64,000 bases of DNA, from assembly GCA_951217055.1 (NCBI GenBank), contig OX578277.1, forward strand, positions 101,559,511 to 101,623,510, written 5' to 3'. The DNA is from Gerris lacustris (lineage: Eukaryota; Arthropoda; Insecta; Hemiptera; Gerridae). The position numbers and the translations under genes are program-made. This document shows, piece after piece, positions 1 through 25,584 of the stretch (the stretch's first letter is position 1; every line of letters starts with the position of its first letter). The notes under the pieces were generated by a model, which was not told the DNA's origin, made no database searches, and was given only the letters and a program-made list of their open reading frames with translations.

Positions 1-968
1 GGGTGTTAAGACAATACCCATTTCTAGTTTGTATGACATGCGCAGTTATGTCAAATCTCACGAATAACAACAGGAAGGTTTCTAATCTGATAGGTTTCCT
101 GTTTTGTTTGTTTTTAACAGTACGAATTATAGTCACAACTGTCCTAAACGATTTTTGTACGATTCACAAATCCACGGGATGATGCAAATGCAAAGGACGC
201 TACAAATAATGGGGTTGGAACAAACCTAATATGTATTTGTTATTATAAAAATGATTGCTCTCCATGACAATTAATCAAAATAATATTTGCGAATTTCTAG
301 TTTGTTTTTCCCCATTACATTTTTATTAGTGATTTCTTATCAGGTACAGTGTTGCCTGTTACAAATACTAAAAAAATATAGAAGTTATCAAAACTAAAAT
401 TATTATTAACAAAAGAACAACACTGAGTATTTTCACAGTGGTCTATTTTATTAAAAACTGACTATATATGACACCAAAACAACGACACTAGCGCACTCCT
501 GAGATTTTCATGACTTCTTGGTCGACCTTTAGCACTATTTCTTGAAACTGGTCATAAGACTGAAATACATAATTATTAAATTCATATTTTACGATTTTGG
601 TAGTATTCATACTACGGAACGATTAAATTTTAATTTAAATCAAATTATAATTATTATTAACTACGGGAAACAGACAGAGAAAAATAGACTCCTGCGCGGA
701 GTCTATTTTTCTCTGTCTGTTTCCCGTAGTAAATAATAATTATAATTTGATTTAAAATAATTATTAAATGTATTATCTTATGATAATTGATTGACGATAA
801 TGTGCATATGAGATACCCCAAAGAGCTGTATACACTAATAAATAGCTTGGGCTAGTTTCCCAGAATAGTAGGAAATCTTTTAAACTAAAATTTATAGTGG
901 CAATCGTAAAAGTGAAAATTAAAGAAAAAAAAAGTTTATAAACATTTTTAATACATTTTGGTACTTAC
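1..968. other. Intron/3' flank of odorant receptor C
   Basis: This AT-rich stretch follows the last exon of receptor C that can be found in the window. I looked on the minus strand for the next exon (the segment that begins DNTS in genes A and B) and did not find it, so the remaining 3' exons probably lie off the left edge. Apart from the fold-back hairpin listed separately I see no coding signal here. Confidence 0.5.
585..760. repeat. Fold-back element, tRNA-less hairpin form
   Basis: The core at 637-753 is an inverted repeat with 56-bp arms (637-692 and 698-753), a 5-base loop and about one mismatch. The arms contain AACTACGGGAAACAGACAGA and run into GACTCC/GGAGTC at the loop. The same arm sequence recurs at 7665-7740, 8030-8072, 15090-15150, 17560-17610 and 63410-63690. 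In some of those copies it flanks a tRNA-like segment that is missing here. Confidence 0.85.
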
Positions 969-1065
969 TGTTAATAGAAATCCTAATGTACAAAGAAAAA
1001 ACGCAGAATTTATGCCAGCCCACAGCATAATAAAGCTCATAAACTCTTGCAGAACAGAAATATAT
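969..1065 (-). CDS. Receptor C, exon 3
   Basis: Acceptor ATTTTAG, then one nucleotide completes the split Lys codon, then 32 codons starting YISVLQEFM and ending LGFLLT before a GTAAGT donor. Length, phase and hydrophobic pattern match exon 4 of genes A and B. Confidence 0.85.
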
Positions 1066-4000
1066 CTAAAATTAGTAACATTTAGAATATAGCAATTTAT
1101 TGTAGTCAATATTTATTTTATTACGTCACAAATATTTAATCTTTTGTCATATTACAGAAGGCACAACAACGTCAATTAAAAAAGGCAATTAAAGAAGGCA
1201 CAAACAATAAATGAGAGTCAAATATATCTTATCTACTTGCAGCAGGAAAAATGAGGCATTAATGCCTCATTTAATAGTTTTCATAGCCTGCTTTCGACTC
1301 CGGCTCGGAGGCTAATCTAATCACTCGTCAGTAAAATTATAAATGTTTATAGATCAATAATATATAGACTGTATATATTATGTGTAAAAATATATAGACA
1401 GTAAATAAATTTGAAAGAACAATAACACATCATGAACTTACTTGGTTATAATGGAGTGATGATCTATACAGTTTTTAATATTGTCTGCAAATTCCTCATT
1501 ATTGTTATTTCCTTTGTAGGAATTAGAGAACCAATAATTTACAATTTTTAAATGGGAGAGAAGATGTTCTGAAAGCGCAATAAAGATGCACAAGGTCGAA
1601 ATCCATGTCAGTGTTGCCGGAATTAACCAGACAAATTGATAGACAAATGCAATAGGATAAGTTAACCATGTTAGTTCAAATGGATACCATCCGTCTTCAT
1701 TGAATAAAGGATACTTATACTGTTTTTGAAAGAATCTTCTGACATACATTAATAGGATACCACTTAAAGGTATTGCTATCAAAGCTTTAGATACTGATGT
1801 TATTTTACGGTTCGCATCAGTCCTCACTTGTACTTCTTTCGTGGTACAACCTCGAGGATAGACGTAGATACCCGAAGTCACCATTTCATCCAGCCATATT
1901 AACTTATCGCTTCCATAGAACATGGTGAAGGACATTACTATAGCACTTACAACATGCACAAGATAATGAAGATTCTCTACGATTTCGTGAAGCATTAAAT
2001 TTTGAGAATTGTAGTATATCTGCAAGTTTATATAAATGCATAATCAGTACATAATATTATTCTAGACTTAATTTTATGTAAATACCAAATGAACTTAGTT
2101 AAAATGTCTAATTTGTTTTAGTAGGAAGATTATTTAATATTATACTCTGTTAATAACATCGCTAAACTTTGTAGGCACATAACTGGCTAAATAAAGTCGA
2201 TTAATTTGTTTGCAGAAATTGTAGGCTTGGTTTCATCGAAAAATATTGAGTATTATATTTTTAAAGCTATTTACAATTTTTAGGGTCCGTAGGCAAAACC
2301 AAGGACCCTTATATTTTCCTGCGTGTGTCTGTCCGTCCGTCCTCTCGCGTGCTCTCATGGCTACACCTTTCATCCGATCACTTTGAAATTTGGCGTGTAT
2401 GTGTCTTGTACCTGCCCACATATTTTAAAAATATAGCGACTTAAAAATATATTTTTCAAAAAAATTAGGGTAAAAAAACTTAAGGGTTAATTTTTTTTTT
2501 TTTTTCGACACCGTGAGGGATATCATATGAAAGGGTACGTCGAGCTGATTACAAAAATATATAATTCTTTGGTTATAACTTTGATAGGGCGAGCGTAGGC
2601 TAGTTTGAAGCGGGTGTAAAACGTGTCCCCCCTTCTATCTCGCTTATGTGAAGTGCAAAAAATCTGAAAAAATTCCTAAGCATTCTTCGACCAAAAGTAA
2701 AGATACCACTTTTTGGAAATTTCGAAAAAAATATTATTTTATTTTTTATTGACAAAATACTTTTTTTTATAATTATGGTCTTTTCGATGTATTTATATGG
2801 TTGTAGTCCGGTTCAGTGGCAAAAAATACTTTATCAGAGTGTGTTTTGAGAATATCAGACCCTTAGAATGGTTCAAAGTAAGCTTTTTAGCATTTTAAAA
2901 AAACACAATACACTTTACAGTTAAACACTATATAGTGTGGCCTACGGACCCTCGCTGCGTGCTGACTAGCACACACTTGACCTGTTTATATATAAATAGT
3001 CCTCTTTTCGCATAACAATGTCGGTTATTTATACAAAACAAAAATGACGCTCAACTCCCACAGTTTTTAATAAGCTAGAGTTTTGAAACTTGATAAATTG
3101 TGACACTCGGAAAATCATACATTTATGATGTCGTTGACCCTTTTTACTAAGTCATCAAAGATTTTTAAAAAAATTTTGGTAACGCTCGTGTAACGCTTTT
3201 TGGTGTGGTTTTTTGGTAACGCTTTTTGGTTTCGTTTTTTGGTAACGGTTTTCGAGTTTATTTGCCAAAGTAAAGACATGAAAATGTTAAAAAATTCCGA
3301 GCGCAGATTCTTGCGTTTGTAAATTAGGAATTAAATGGAACATATGTTGCGCACGAAGGATAAAAGTACTTTTCTTCTTTTCCAGTTTATTAAGAAGAAA
3401 TCTTTTAGCTTATTCACCCATATTTTTTATAATAAATAAAAAAAAAAATAGAACAATTAAAAAAAAAAGTAAAAAATAAATTTGATGTATGTAAGTTTAT
3501 TAGGAATAAAATTCTAAGGGCTATGGCGTTTGTCCGGTGCAAATCGGAGTAATAGAACAGAAGTTGTATTTTGGGGGAGGGGGGGTAGCGCCGCTGGGGT
3601 GCTTGAGCGACTGCTGGTTCGGTAGCGAAAAGCGAAGGGAGTGAGACGTGGGGCAGGTAGCCGATCGGGAGTGGAGGGGTGAGTAGGCCCTACCAAGCGC
3701 GTTAGGGGGAGACCCTATACCGAGCCGAGAACGGGCAGATTTGATTGCACACCTCTTATATCCTCCCAACTCCCTGATACACGTGTAACGCTTTTCGTGT
3801 TTATGTCTATAGCCAAGACATGAAAATGTCAATATATAGTCAATATATAAAATTTTTTACGAAACCATTAAGCCGTAATTATTTTACCGCTTGGCCTGCA
3901 TTATAATAGGAAACATAAGCCCTGCGCGGATCGTGAGATGGTGGCTAGTATTTCAGGGCCGTACCCAGGTGCTCCTGCGTACATGGCTAACCTGTAAAAG

Positions 4001-5386
4001 TGCGCCCTACCGGGGGGTCCGGGACTCCCCCGGACATTTAAGAAATTTTAACGTCAGTAAAACACATTTTTAAGCAATACTGGCTCTTAAATTTTAAAGA
4101 AATGTTTCATTTTTAGTTACTAAAAACTCAAATTTAACTCCATGCTACACTATAATAACTCCTTTTTTTACGGTTCAAGATTAAATGGTTGATATAAATA
4201 AATTGGTTGTGCGTGAAGTCTCACGTAAAAAGGGTTTCGTTGGTATTATAAACATGAAATTAGTTAGTATAAGGGGGGGGGGGGGGGCAATTTTTGATAG
4301 ACAAAATGGCATGCAAAATTAACACTTTCCACAAGTGTAATATTTTTTATAACCTACTCATCAATACCTTTCATTTAGTACCTACCCCTTTCAAAATTAT
4401 TAAAAAAATTACTTTTTTAGGCGAGACAGGAATTATACGCCATTTTGGATTCCCAGTTAATCAGATCAAATTGTTATTATTATTAGTAACAGCCAGGGCC
4501 GTCCCTAGGGGTTTAGGCGCCCGGGTCAAAGGCATCTTTGGCGCCCCCCCCCCTTATTGCCAAATTCACCTAGTAGTTAAGAAGGGGGCCTGGCGGCGCC
4601 CCCTAGACGTGGCGCACGGGTCAGCTTGACCCGGTTGACCCCCCCTAGGGACGGCCCTGGTAACAGCAGAAATATAGTTGTAGGTGGGGTTGTACGCAAA
4701 TTTTTGATGTTTTTGACAAAATGGCACGGAAAATATTAAACACTTTCCACAAGTGTTATATATTTTAGTAATCTACTCTTCAATACCTTTCACTCAAAAT
4801 TTTTTAAAAAATATTTTTTTTCGCGTGACATGAATTATTCGCCATTTGGATTTGAACAGAAGATAATTTTGAGTTTGCTACATTTTTCCTGTGTGCGCTT
4901 CAAAACGATCTTTATTACTGAAAAGTTTTATGTTTTTATCTCTTTAGATTTAAAATTTATTGGAACCGTACAGAGTGACACACAGACAGACAGAGGAACG
5001 AAACTATAAGGGTTTCTTTTTTTGGATTTACCAACAAAACACTAAAAACGTTAATTTCTAACAATATTTTTCATTTTGCCATTGTTATATGAGTACTATT
5101 TTTCCCTCTTCTCTATTTTGCGCCCTCCTCAAACCTGCGCCCTTGGCAGAGGCCACCTTCGCCACAGCCTCGGTACGGCCCTGTAGTATTTATATATAAG
5201 TATAAAAGTTTTACCAACCCCGAGGGATATATGAAGTATTGTCGAAATCTGAATTAATATGAAAATAACAATGTTCACGATCGACTTTTTCGTTCCATCA
5301 TTGAGAGTACCAAGTCTCTTTAGAAACACAATGTTGCTTGTAAAGACGGGCAATGCTCTAGAACAAGAAAGAATTCGATTGAACAT
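969..5386 (-). CDS. Odorant receptor C (7tm_6), 3' end off window
   Basis: This is an insect odorant receptor, a seven-pass membrane ion-channel subunit of olfactory neurons. Three exons are visible: 5386-5219, 2019-1442 and 1065-969. Exon 1 starts with ATG and encodes 56 residues, including RLGTLNDG and a hydrophobic first helix ending in LHISLG. The large second exon (192 codons plus 2 nt) covers the middle of the protein and ends in the conserved HHSIIT(K), equivalent to HHQTIL(K) in gene A. The third exon (1 nt plus 32 codons) is another membrane segment starting YISVLQEF. Phases agree at each join (0, then 2). Exon 2 fuses sequence that is split over three exons in genes A and B. The exon 1 donor is a weak GTTGGT. 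An alternative GTAAAA lies 4 bases downstream but would break the phase. A hAT element (3954-5183) sits 36 bases inside intron 1. The last exons are outside the window. Confidence 0.8.
1442..2019 (-). CDS. Receptor C, exon 2
   Basis: Acceptor TTGCAG precedes ATATACTAC, and the exon ends ATAACCAA before a GTAAGT donor. It gives 192 codons plus 2 nt. It contains several hydrophobic segments and the helix SEHLLSHLKIV, then IKNCIDHHSII, the usual end of this odorant-receptor exon. Confidence 0.9.
2283..2985. mobile_element. Dispersed inverted-repeat element
   Basis: The element starts GGGTCCGTAGGC and has GCCTACGGACCC at 2940-2951. It contains the CTGTCCGTCCGTCC stretch near its start. A tail after the second repeat (GCACACACTTG, about 2970-2985) recurs with the right part of the copy near 15632-15672, so the true end may be about 2985. 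It lies in intron 1 of receptor C. Confidence 0.65.
3954..5183. mobile_element. hAT-type element, 8-bp duplication TAGTATTT
   Basis: The ends are CAGGGCCGTACCCAGG and CCTCGGTACGGCCCTG, flanked by exact TAGTATTT at 3946-3953 and 5184-5191. No transposase reading frame is visible, so the element is non-autonomous. It holds a nested second hAT element and an internal direct duplication of about 170 bp (4285-4460 and 4697-4860). Confidence 0.9.
4494..4659. mobile_element. Nested hAT MITE, 8-bp duplication GTAACAGC
   Basis: This 166-bp element has the ends CAGGGCCGTCCCTAGG and CCTAGGGACGGCCCTG. Exact GTAACAGC copies lie at 4486-4493 and 4660-4667. It is inserted inside the larger hAT element. Confidence 0.92.
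5219..5386 (-). CDS. Receptor C, exon 1
   Basis: ATG at 5386-5384 opens 56 codons, beginning MFNRILSCSRALPVF and ending HISLG. The donor GTTGGT follows in phase 0, which fits the phase-0 start of the next exon. Confidence 0.7.
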
Positions 5387-5968
5387 TAAAATTAATTTAA
5401 ATATCGCAGTATTAAATTACAAATGTGTATAATGAATGTAGCGTTTACATGATGTTTTGCTTTGGCCTTTGGCCCATTTGTGTTCACCGTAATTTGTGAA
5501 GGTTTTTTAAGTTTCCTATAAATGTTTAAAAATGCATCTACATTTTTCTTAATGTTCTATAGTAAATTTTGACACGAGCTTGATGGTTCGGGCTGAATGG
5601 CAAAATATTCATATAGCACCTACGTGTATATTTACCTACATGTATAACCTACATTGTAGGTTATATGTGATGGACATTATGTTCCTGAAGTGTCTTTTCT
5701 ACACAATATGAAACATTTTTTAATTTTTCGTATAACTCCACACTGCTTCTTTTGTAAGCACATTGCCTTTATAAATTTTCCTTTGAATGAAAAATTGCGT
5801 TCTTATGAAAATGAATTTTCATTCCATACACTATGTTCACCATTATATTTATTAAGAAGATATGTTTGCAAGATATATCTTACAAACATAACTTTAAACG
5901 ATCTTGTAAACAAACTTTAGAAGATTGTAAAAATATCTTCTAAAAAAAGCGTATCAATAATAATAGAC

Positions 5969-6714
5969 CAGGAGATAGCGTGCAAAAAAGTGTCTGACTT
6001 ACATCAAGCTAGAATTTTGTGTATAAGTAAATGTTTTGGTAACATTTAAGAATATGTGGTTGGCTAAGTTCGTCTGTGGGACATAGCTTGCCAATAGGCA
6101 TTTGAATAAAACAAACCGAGTTGAGAGATCCTGAGCAACTTAGTTAGTAGACCAATATTCAAGTTGAGGGCAGTTTGTCAGTTAATAGGTTAGTTAGTCA
6201 AATTAGCACTTCTTTAGATTGTTACTCCCCTCATATAAACAGAGGGAAGTAACAATCTAAAGAAGGTGCACGGAATGTTTTACTTTAGACTGTTACTCCC
6301 CTTATATAAACAGAAGTGGGATATTCCTTTATCCCAAAGTACATTGGACTAAACATTCCTTTTTCTTAATAGTTATTTAGTCAGTCATTTTTATACTAAA
6401 ACATCATTGGGGAGTAGCAATCTAATATTACTCCCAATCAATGAGGTCAACTATTAAGTGTCAAACTACCATCAACTTGAATATAGGTCTACTAACTAAA
6501 ATCGTAATCAGGATCACGAAAATCACATTGGCCACCAAATAGGGCGGGACATGGCCGCTCTCCACCGGTTTGTTTTTTCAAATGCCTATTGCCAAGTTAT
6601 GTCCCGCAGACGAACTTAGCCAATCATATATTCTTAAAAGGCGCCAAAACATTTACATATACACAAAATTCTAGCTTGACGTTAGTCAGACACTTTTTTG
6701 CACGTGGTCTCCTG
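5969..6714. mobile_element. Inverted-repeat element CAGGAGATAGCGTGC
   Basis: Arms of about 180 bp begin CAGGAGATAGCGTGCAAAAA and end in the inverse, finishing GTCTCCTG. The interior contains smaller palindromes, such as one at 6210-6267 built on TTAGATTGTTACTCCCCT. A shorter copy is at 11045-11286 and a lone arm is at about 34102-34160. I see no clear target duplication. Confidence 0.8.
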
Positions 6715-7345
6715 GAATATAATTATTAAAGATTAAATTTTAAATTTTAAATATCAAAGAAGTATTCATTATTTTAATTAGAAAAACTGAGATACACTTA
6801 AGTGTAAATGAAACCTACCTTAAATTATCTTGAGATGACATTTTGTATCTGTGGGACTAAGTTGACGAATGCTACTATACAATTTTATTTACCTTATTAT
6901 GAAATAAATAAAACAATATGCTACTATTTAATCATATTTAAATTAGTAGGTGAAGCAATATAATTTATTTATTTTAACAATGCAACGTTTAATTTGATAA
7001 ACAAATCAATAAAAACAATTTGTTTGATTTCCCTTGTTATAATCATAAGTAAATAACAGTTTACATAAATTCTTCTAAAGTATAATTTAAGCGAGACCTC
7101 AGTGTACAATCTACATTATGAAATGGCTAATACTTAACTATTAAATAATTTAGATTTATTTGAGGATCTTTTCTTTTAGTATATTAATAATTTAACTAAT
7201 TTCTTCATAGCACGTTGTTTAAAATCTATTTGATAAAAAAAGTGTTGTCGTCCTACAATGAGATGGTAAAAATATACAATTTAGCTAATGATATTGCAAA
7301 TGATTTAATAGAAGCTAATAATTTGCTGTATATTATTCAATTACG

Positions 7346-7640
<295 letters not shown>

Positions 7641-7664
7641 ATAAATGTTTGCTATTTTACGATT

Positions 7665-8072
7665 ACGGAAAGATTAAATTTTAATTTAAATCAAATTATA
7701 ATTATTATTAACTACGGGAAACAGACAGAGAAAAATAGAACCCGGCCGGGATTTGAACCACGGGCCTCTATATTTCCAGTATACCGCTCTAACCAACTAA
7801 GCTACGTAGGAGAATGATTTTGTCTGACGTTAATGATACCTTGACCCAAATTTAAAGCTTTCCATTTTTCCACAAGTCTGAGAAGTCAACATTAATGACA
7901 TAGAACTAGACCGAGAAATAACGCTTATAATTATAAAGTACCCAATTAGTACCTGTACCTCGTACAATCAATTAGAAATTCATATTTTACGATTTTGGTA
8001 GTATTCATACTACGAAAAGATTAAATTTTAATTTAAATCAAATTATAATTATTATTAACTACGGGAAACATT
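7665..8072. mobile_element. Fold-back element arms with a tRNA-like segment
   Basis: The 7665-7735 arm (ACTACGGGAAACAGACAGAG) leads directly into a minus-strand tRNA-like segment at 7737-7810. Read on the minus strand this has an A-box-like AGCTTAGTTGGTTAGAGCG and a B-box-like GTGGTTCAAATCCC. A second left arm of the same family lies at 7978-8072. The tRNA-like part has poor acceptor pairing and a Ser-type anticodon without a long variable arm, so I call it a tRNA-derived piece and not a gene. Confidence 0.7.
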
Positions 8073-8187
8073 GCTAGTTGTAAAAACAACCATAATTGAA
8101 TTATTTATTTAAATTAATTTTAAAATATTACTCAGAAACAATTCATAAAAACTTAGTTATGTATATTTTATTTTCGAAGAACCTAAT

Positions 8188-8345
8188 AGTAGGTACATTA
8201 TGCGTCTAGTGCGGAAAGTAGCATTTTGCATGCGAGTGTGGAGTTTGCACCCGAGCGGCAGCGAGGGTAGTAAAACCACGCGAGCAAAGCAAAATGCCGT
8301 TTTCGCACGAGTTGCGTACCGTACTTTATATACGATTGTGAATTT
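8188..8345. mobile_element. Quasi-palindromic MITE, copy 1
   Basis: A roughly 150-bp element with an imperfect inverted repeat (GCGGAAAGTAGCATTTTGCA against TGCCGTTTTCGCAC). A reverse-oriented copy is at 45770-45925. Confidence 0.75.
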
Positions 8346-9532
8346 TAATAATAAACACAGAAGAAAATATATAACCAACTTCTTGTAAGTAAGTTCGAAT
8401 TTCTCTTTTGATAAAGATGACATTAATTTATTAGTTGTATTTTGTGCCGAATTAATTATTTCGGGAGGCGTATTATTCTCCTCATTTTCGTCATAATGAC
8501 ATAACGATAATTGTTTTTCACTAAAAACTCGATATAAACAGTTACTTTAATTAAACAAACAGCATATTAGTTTTGTTAAATGAAAACAAACTCGTTAATG
8601 TTAAGGTGAAGAATTATTCTTTTTTACAGCACTAGGGCGGAAATAAAGAGGAATTATGAAATGCGCATGCGCAATGAATACAAGTACGTAAAGAATCATA
8701 CTTTATTCGCATCTAAACAGAGATACAATGTTTATATTTCGTATCAATCGTAGATAAAATATATTTATATATTTTTCTTCGGTTAATAATATTCTTTGAA
8801 GTATAAACAGAATTTAGTTGTTTTTGGTGAAGTTACGCTAATCTGTTGTAGACACTGCATGACTGTGCATACAATAATTTATAAAATTAATTTGCTTCTG
8901 AGCCAACCAAAGGTAACGGAAGTATTCCGAACATTCTGAAGAACGAATTATTTTCATGTTACTGTATTCAATTCTTAAACGGAAGTCTGTTTCAGAGAGC
9001 AAATTCATTTCAATCTGCCAGTCTGTCCAAAGTTCAAAATGTTTGCGAACCACCATATCTAAAAATTATCACCCGATTTTAATGAAATTTGTAGGTTATC
9101 CCATAATTAGGCCATAATTTGTGCCATATGAATGTCAACCATCTGCACACAATGCTTTCAATTTAATTGTATTCTTCAATTTTAAATGCTCCTCAGCATG
9201 CGCACAAACGTATTTTTATTTACCTCAATAAAAGTACTCATTTGATTTTGAAGGAATTTCCCATTTAATACTGCCTTAGCAGCAAATTTTTTTTTATAAA
9301 TGTGACCCTATTGAAAATCGACAGATCAGAATCTCATAAGACCATTCGTCCAATTAATAGGTCGCGAGGACGCTTTGTACAACATGAATAGTCAGACAAT
9401 TATTTTATTAATGGGATCTTAAAGCGTGTAAATCCATTCAACTCTCAAAATTAAAATCATGACATCAAAATCATATCTTTGTACACATATCACATAATAT
9501 ATGAAACAAAATCAAAACTTGTTATAAATAAT

Positions 9533-9835
9533 CTACGTTTCCATGAGTTTTCAAAACCCTTTTGAAAACTGTTTCGGTTTCAAACCAAAAGTGTTTCCAT
9601 GAGGAGTTTCCAAAACAGTTTTATAACAATTTTGAAAACTCCAAACACCAAGACTAGTTATAGTTAAGTCAGGTTATCATAGGTCAATTCTGTTTTCAAC
9701 TCAATACCCATGATATTATTTCAAACCAGTTTCAATACAAAACCAAACTGTGACCTTGAACTCAAAAGTTTTGAAATCACTGTTTCCATGGGGTTTCAAA
9801 TACCAAAACCGTTTTGAAAACTCATGGAAAAGTAG
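9533..9835. mobile_element. MITE with CATGAGTTTTCAAAAC ends
   Basis: The terminal inverted repeats CTACGTTTCCATGAGTTTTC and its inverse match at about 24 of 25 positions. The interior repeats TTTTGAAAACT and GTTTCCATG words in both orientations. Confidence 0.8.
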
Positions 9836-10934
9836 TAAATGTCATGTTCCCTTTTTGATTTGGAATGTTATTCTAGGTGTTACAGGTGAATAACTAATTA
9901 ACACTTTTATGTTTGCAGAGTGATGCATGATGCATAAGTCCACCACGAAGATGAAGAAGCAGGTCTCTTATCACATTAACAGACATATATATTAATTAAT
10001 CTATTGAAATGGCTTCAAAACTTTTGTAATGCGAATTTTTGAAAATTTTCTCCATGGCAATCCGTTTTAGACCATTCTTAATAAATTCCTGAAATTTAAC
10101 ACTTTTTTGTTTATGTATGTATGTGTTACTCCAGACGATATCTCACGCTAGGGTGCACTTAAAAAATCATCCGATCAAATGTTAAAATGTCAATAATATC
10201 AAAAGAAAGGATGAGTTCGTTGGCCAGAATTTTTCGAATCCATTTAGGGGTCAAATGAGATTTGTACCCCGTACCAATTTTTTTTTTTTCATTTTCTGAA
10301 AAGTAGTATCTTAAACATAATAACATGTAGTATATTCGGAATTAGCGCAAAATTTCCTATAAGGCCACCTACTTTTTTCAAATTTATTGTTTTTATCTTT
10401 GATAATACGCATATTTCTTTGAAAATTCGCTCATTAAGTCATGATGCATGACTAGACTTTTTATTTTCTATTTGACTGCTTTGACTTAACATCGTCCGTT
10501 AGCGATGCTTATATTTATTTTATGAATTAATTTGAAATCATCTCCATTTGATTTAAATAGTTAATAATATTGGGTTATACATTTTTTAATTTTTTCATTT
10601 AAGGGATTATTAAATATTTCCTAAATAAAACAAATTAATAATCAAATCCTAATAATTTTATTTAATGATCACCTTACAATGTGTCAAACAATTTTAAATT
10701 TAACTATGAGTCATGATCATGCAGTTCTCTCTGATTCATGACTCTCTTTTTAATCTTCATTAATGAAAGTAATTTGACCATATTACCATTATTATTTTTA
10801 CTGATCATTATTCTTTAATTTAAAAAACAATTTTAAATGAATAATATAATATATTTGTAAATCACTTTTATGTTTATTTTTGAAAGATTGTGAATTTATA
10901 TAATTGATTTAGTATTGCGGTTGTTCTAGTTATT

Positions 10935-10979
10935 AAACTGACTGAAGATGACCTCCTAGGGTCGAAACGTCTCAGATTT
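10935..10979 (+). ncRNA. Hammerhead-ribozyme-like module (best plus-strand copy)
   Basis: In order: AAACTGA (possible stem I), CTGAAGA core (10942-10948), one extra T, GACC/GGTC hairpin (10950-10963), GAAA, then C-G-T-C giving a 2-bp stem III with no loop and a canonical GTC site. TCAG-A-TTT follows and pairs with AAACTGA. Only the extra T before stem II departs from the hammerhead consensus. Hammerhead motifs with very short stem III are known in Penelope-like retroelements. Activity is inferred, not shown. Confidence 0.5.
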
Positions 10980-11044
10980 ATATGTTATAAACTGTTATTT
11001 TAGTCCTACCTACATAGCCCATCACAATTCTTCTCATAATAGTT

Positions 11045-11286
11045 CAGGAGATAGCGTGCAAAAAAGTGTCTGACTAACATCAAGCTAGAATTTTGTGTAT
11101 AATTAAATCTTTTGGTGCCTTTAAAGAATATGTGTTCGGTTAAATTCGTCTGCGGGACATAGCAATAGGCATTTGAAAAAAAAAAAAAAAAAAAAACCGG
11201 TGGAGAGCGGCTGTCTCTCCCTTTTTGGTGGACAATGTGATTAGACTTGATGTTAGTCAGACACTTTTTTTGCACGCTGTCTCCTA
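11045..11286. mobile_element. Short derivative of the CAGGAGATAGCGTGC element
   Basis: It has the same inverted ends as the 5969-6714 element, with an internal deletion around a poly(A) run of about 21 bases. It lies about 180 bp beyond the 3' end of receptor A. Confidence 0.8.
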
Positions 11287-11468
11287 GACTATAATTTTGT
11301 AATGATTAAAATTAAAATTGAGGACATTGATAAGTCAGCAATATAAGAGAATTTAATAAAATAAAACGTTAAAACAAAACCTTTATTAGTAAGCTATCTA
11401 ATAAATCGAATACTTTTAATTTTACATAATTGTAACATATACATATACATAAAATATTGTATTGAATT

Positions 11469-25160
<13,692 letters not shown>

Positions 25161-25584
25161 CTTCGTTTTACTTTCCTTAAACACCCCTTGACTCTTGAAA
25201 ACAACTGTTACATCAACGCTACATAACTATCGGATTATTTCCATAATTAATAAATAATACACTTATCAAAAATGTTAAATATATAAATTATTAATAGTTC
25301 ACCTTAAGGCCTTTACCCACTTCTTAAGTAAATATCGTAGAAATATATCTATAAAATAATAAAATAGATCACGCTAACACTTTTTTTTGAGTGGTTTCCT
25401 AAACAAACAACTATTTACCATAAATTAGTCACATGTTAATAACTTTGCTAAGATAAACATAGTTATTATGGTTAACTTGAATAAATACTGCCCTGAAAAT
25501 GAATATTTGTCTTGGAAAATAATGTCGTATCTGACCGTAAGTTTTAAGGTAAAGTCAATAGTGTTTATAAATATAATAATTATC

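Noticed and set aside
3514..3832. Pro/Ser-rich overlapping minus-strand frames
   Set aside because: No family motif, two overlapping frames of similar length, and the region is GC-biased repeat-like DNA.
7737..7810. Possible tRNA gene on the minus strand
   Set aside because: Acceptor and anticodon-stem pairing are poor, the apparent GGA anticodon would need a Ser-type long variable arm, and the same sequence recurs inside a fold-back repeat family.
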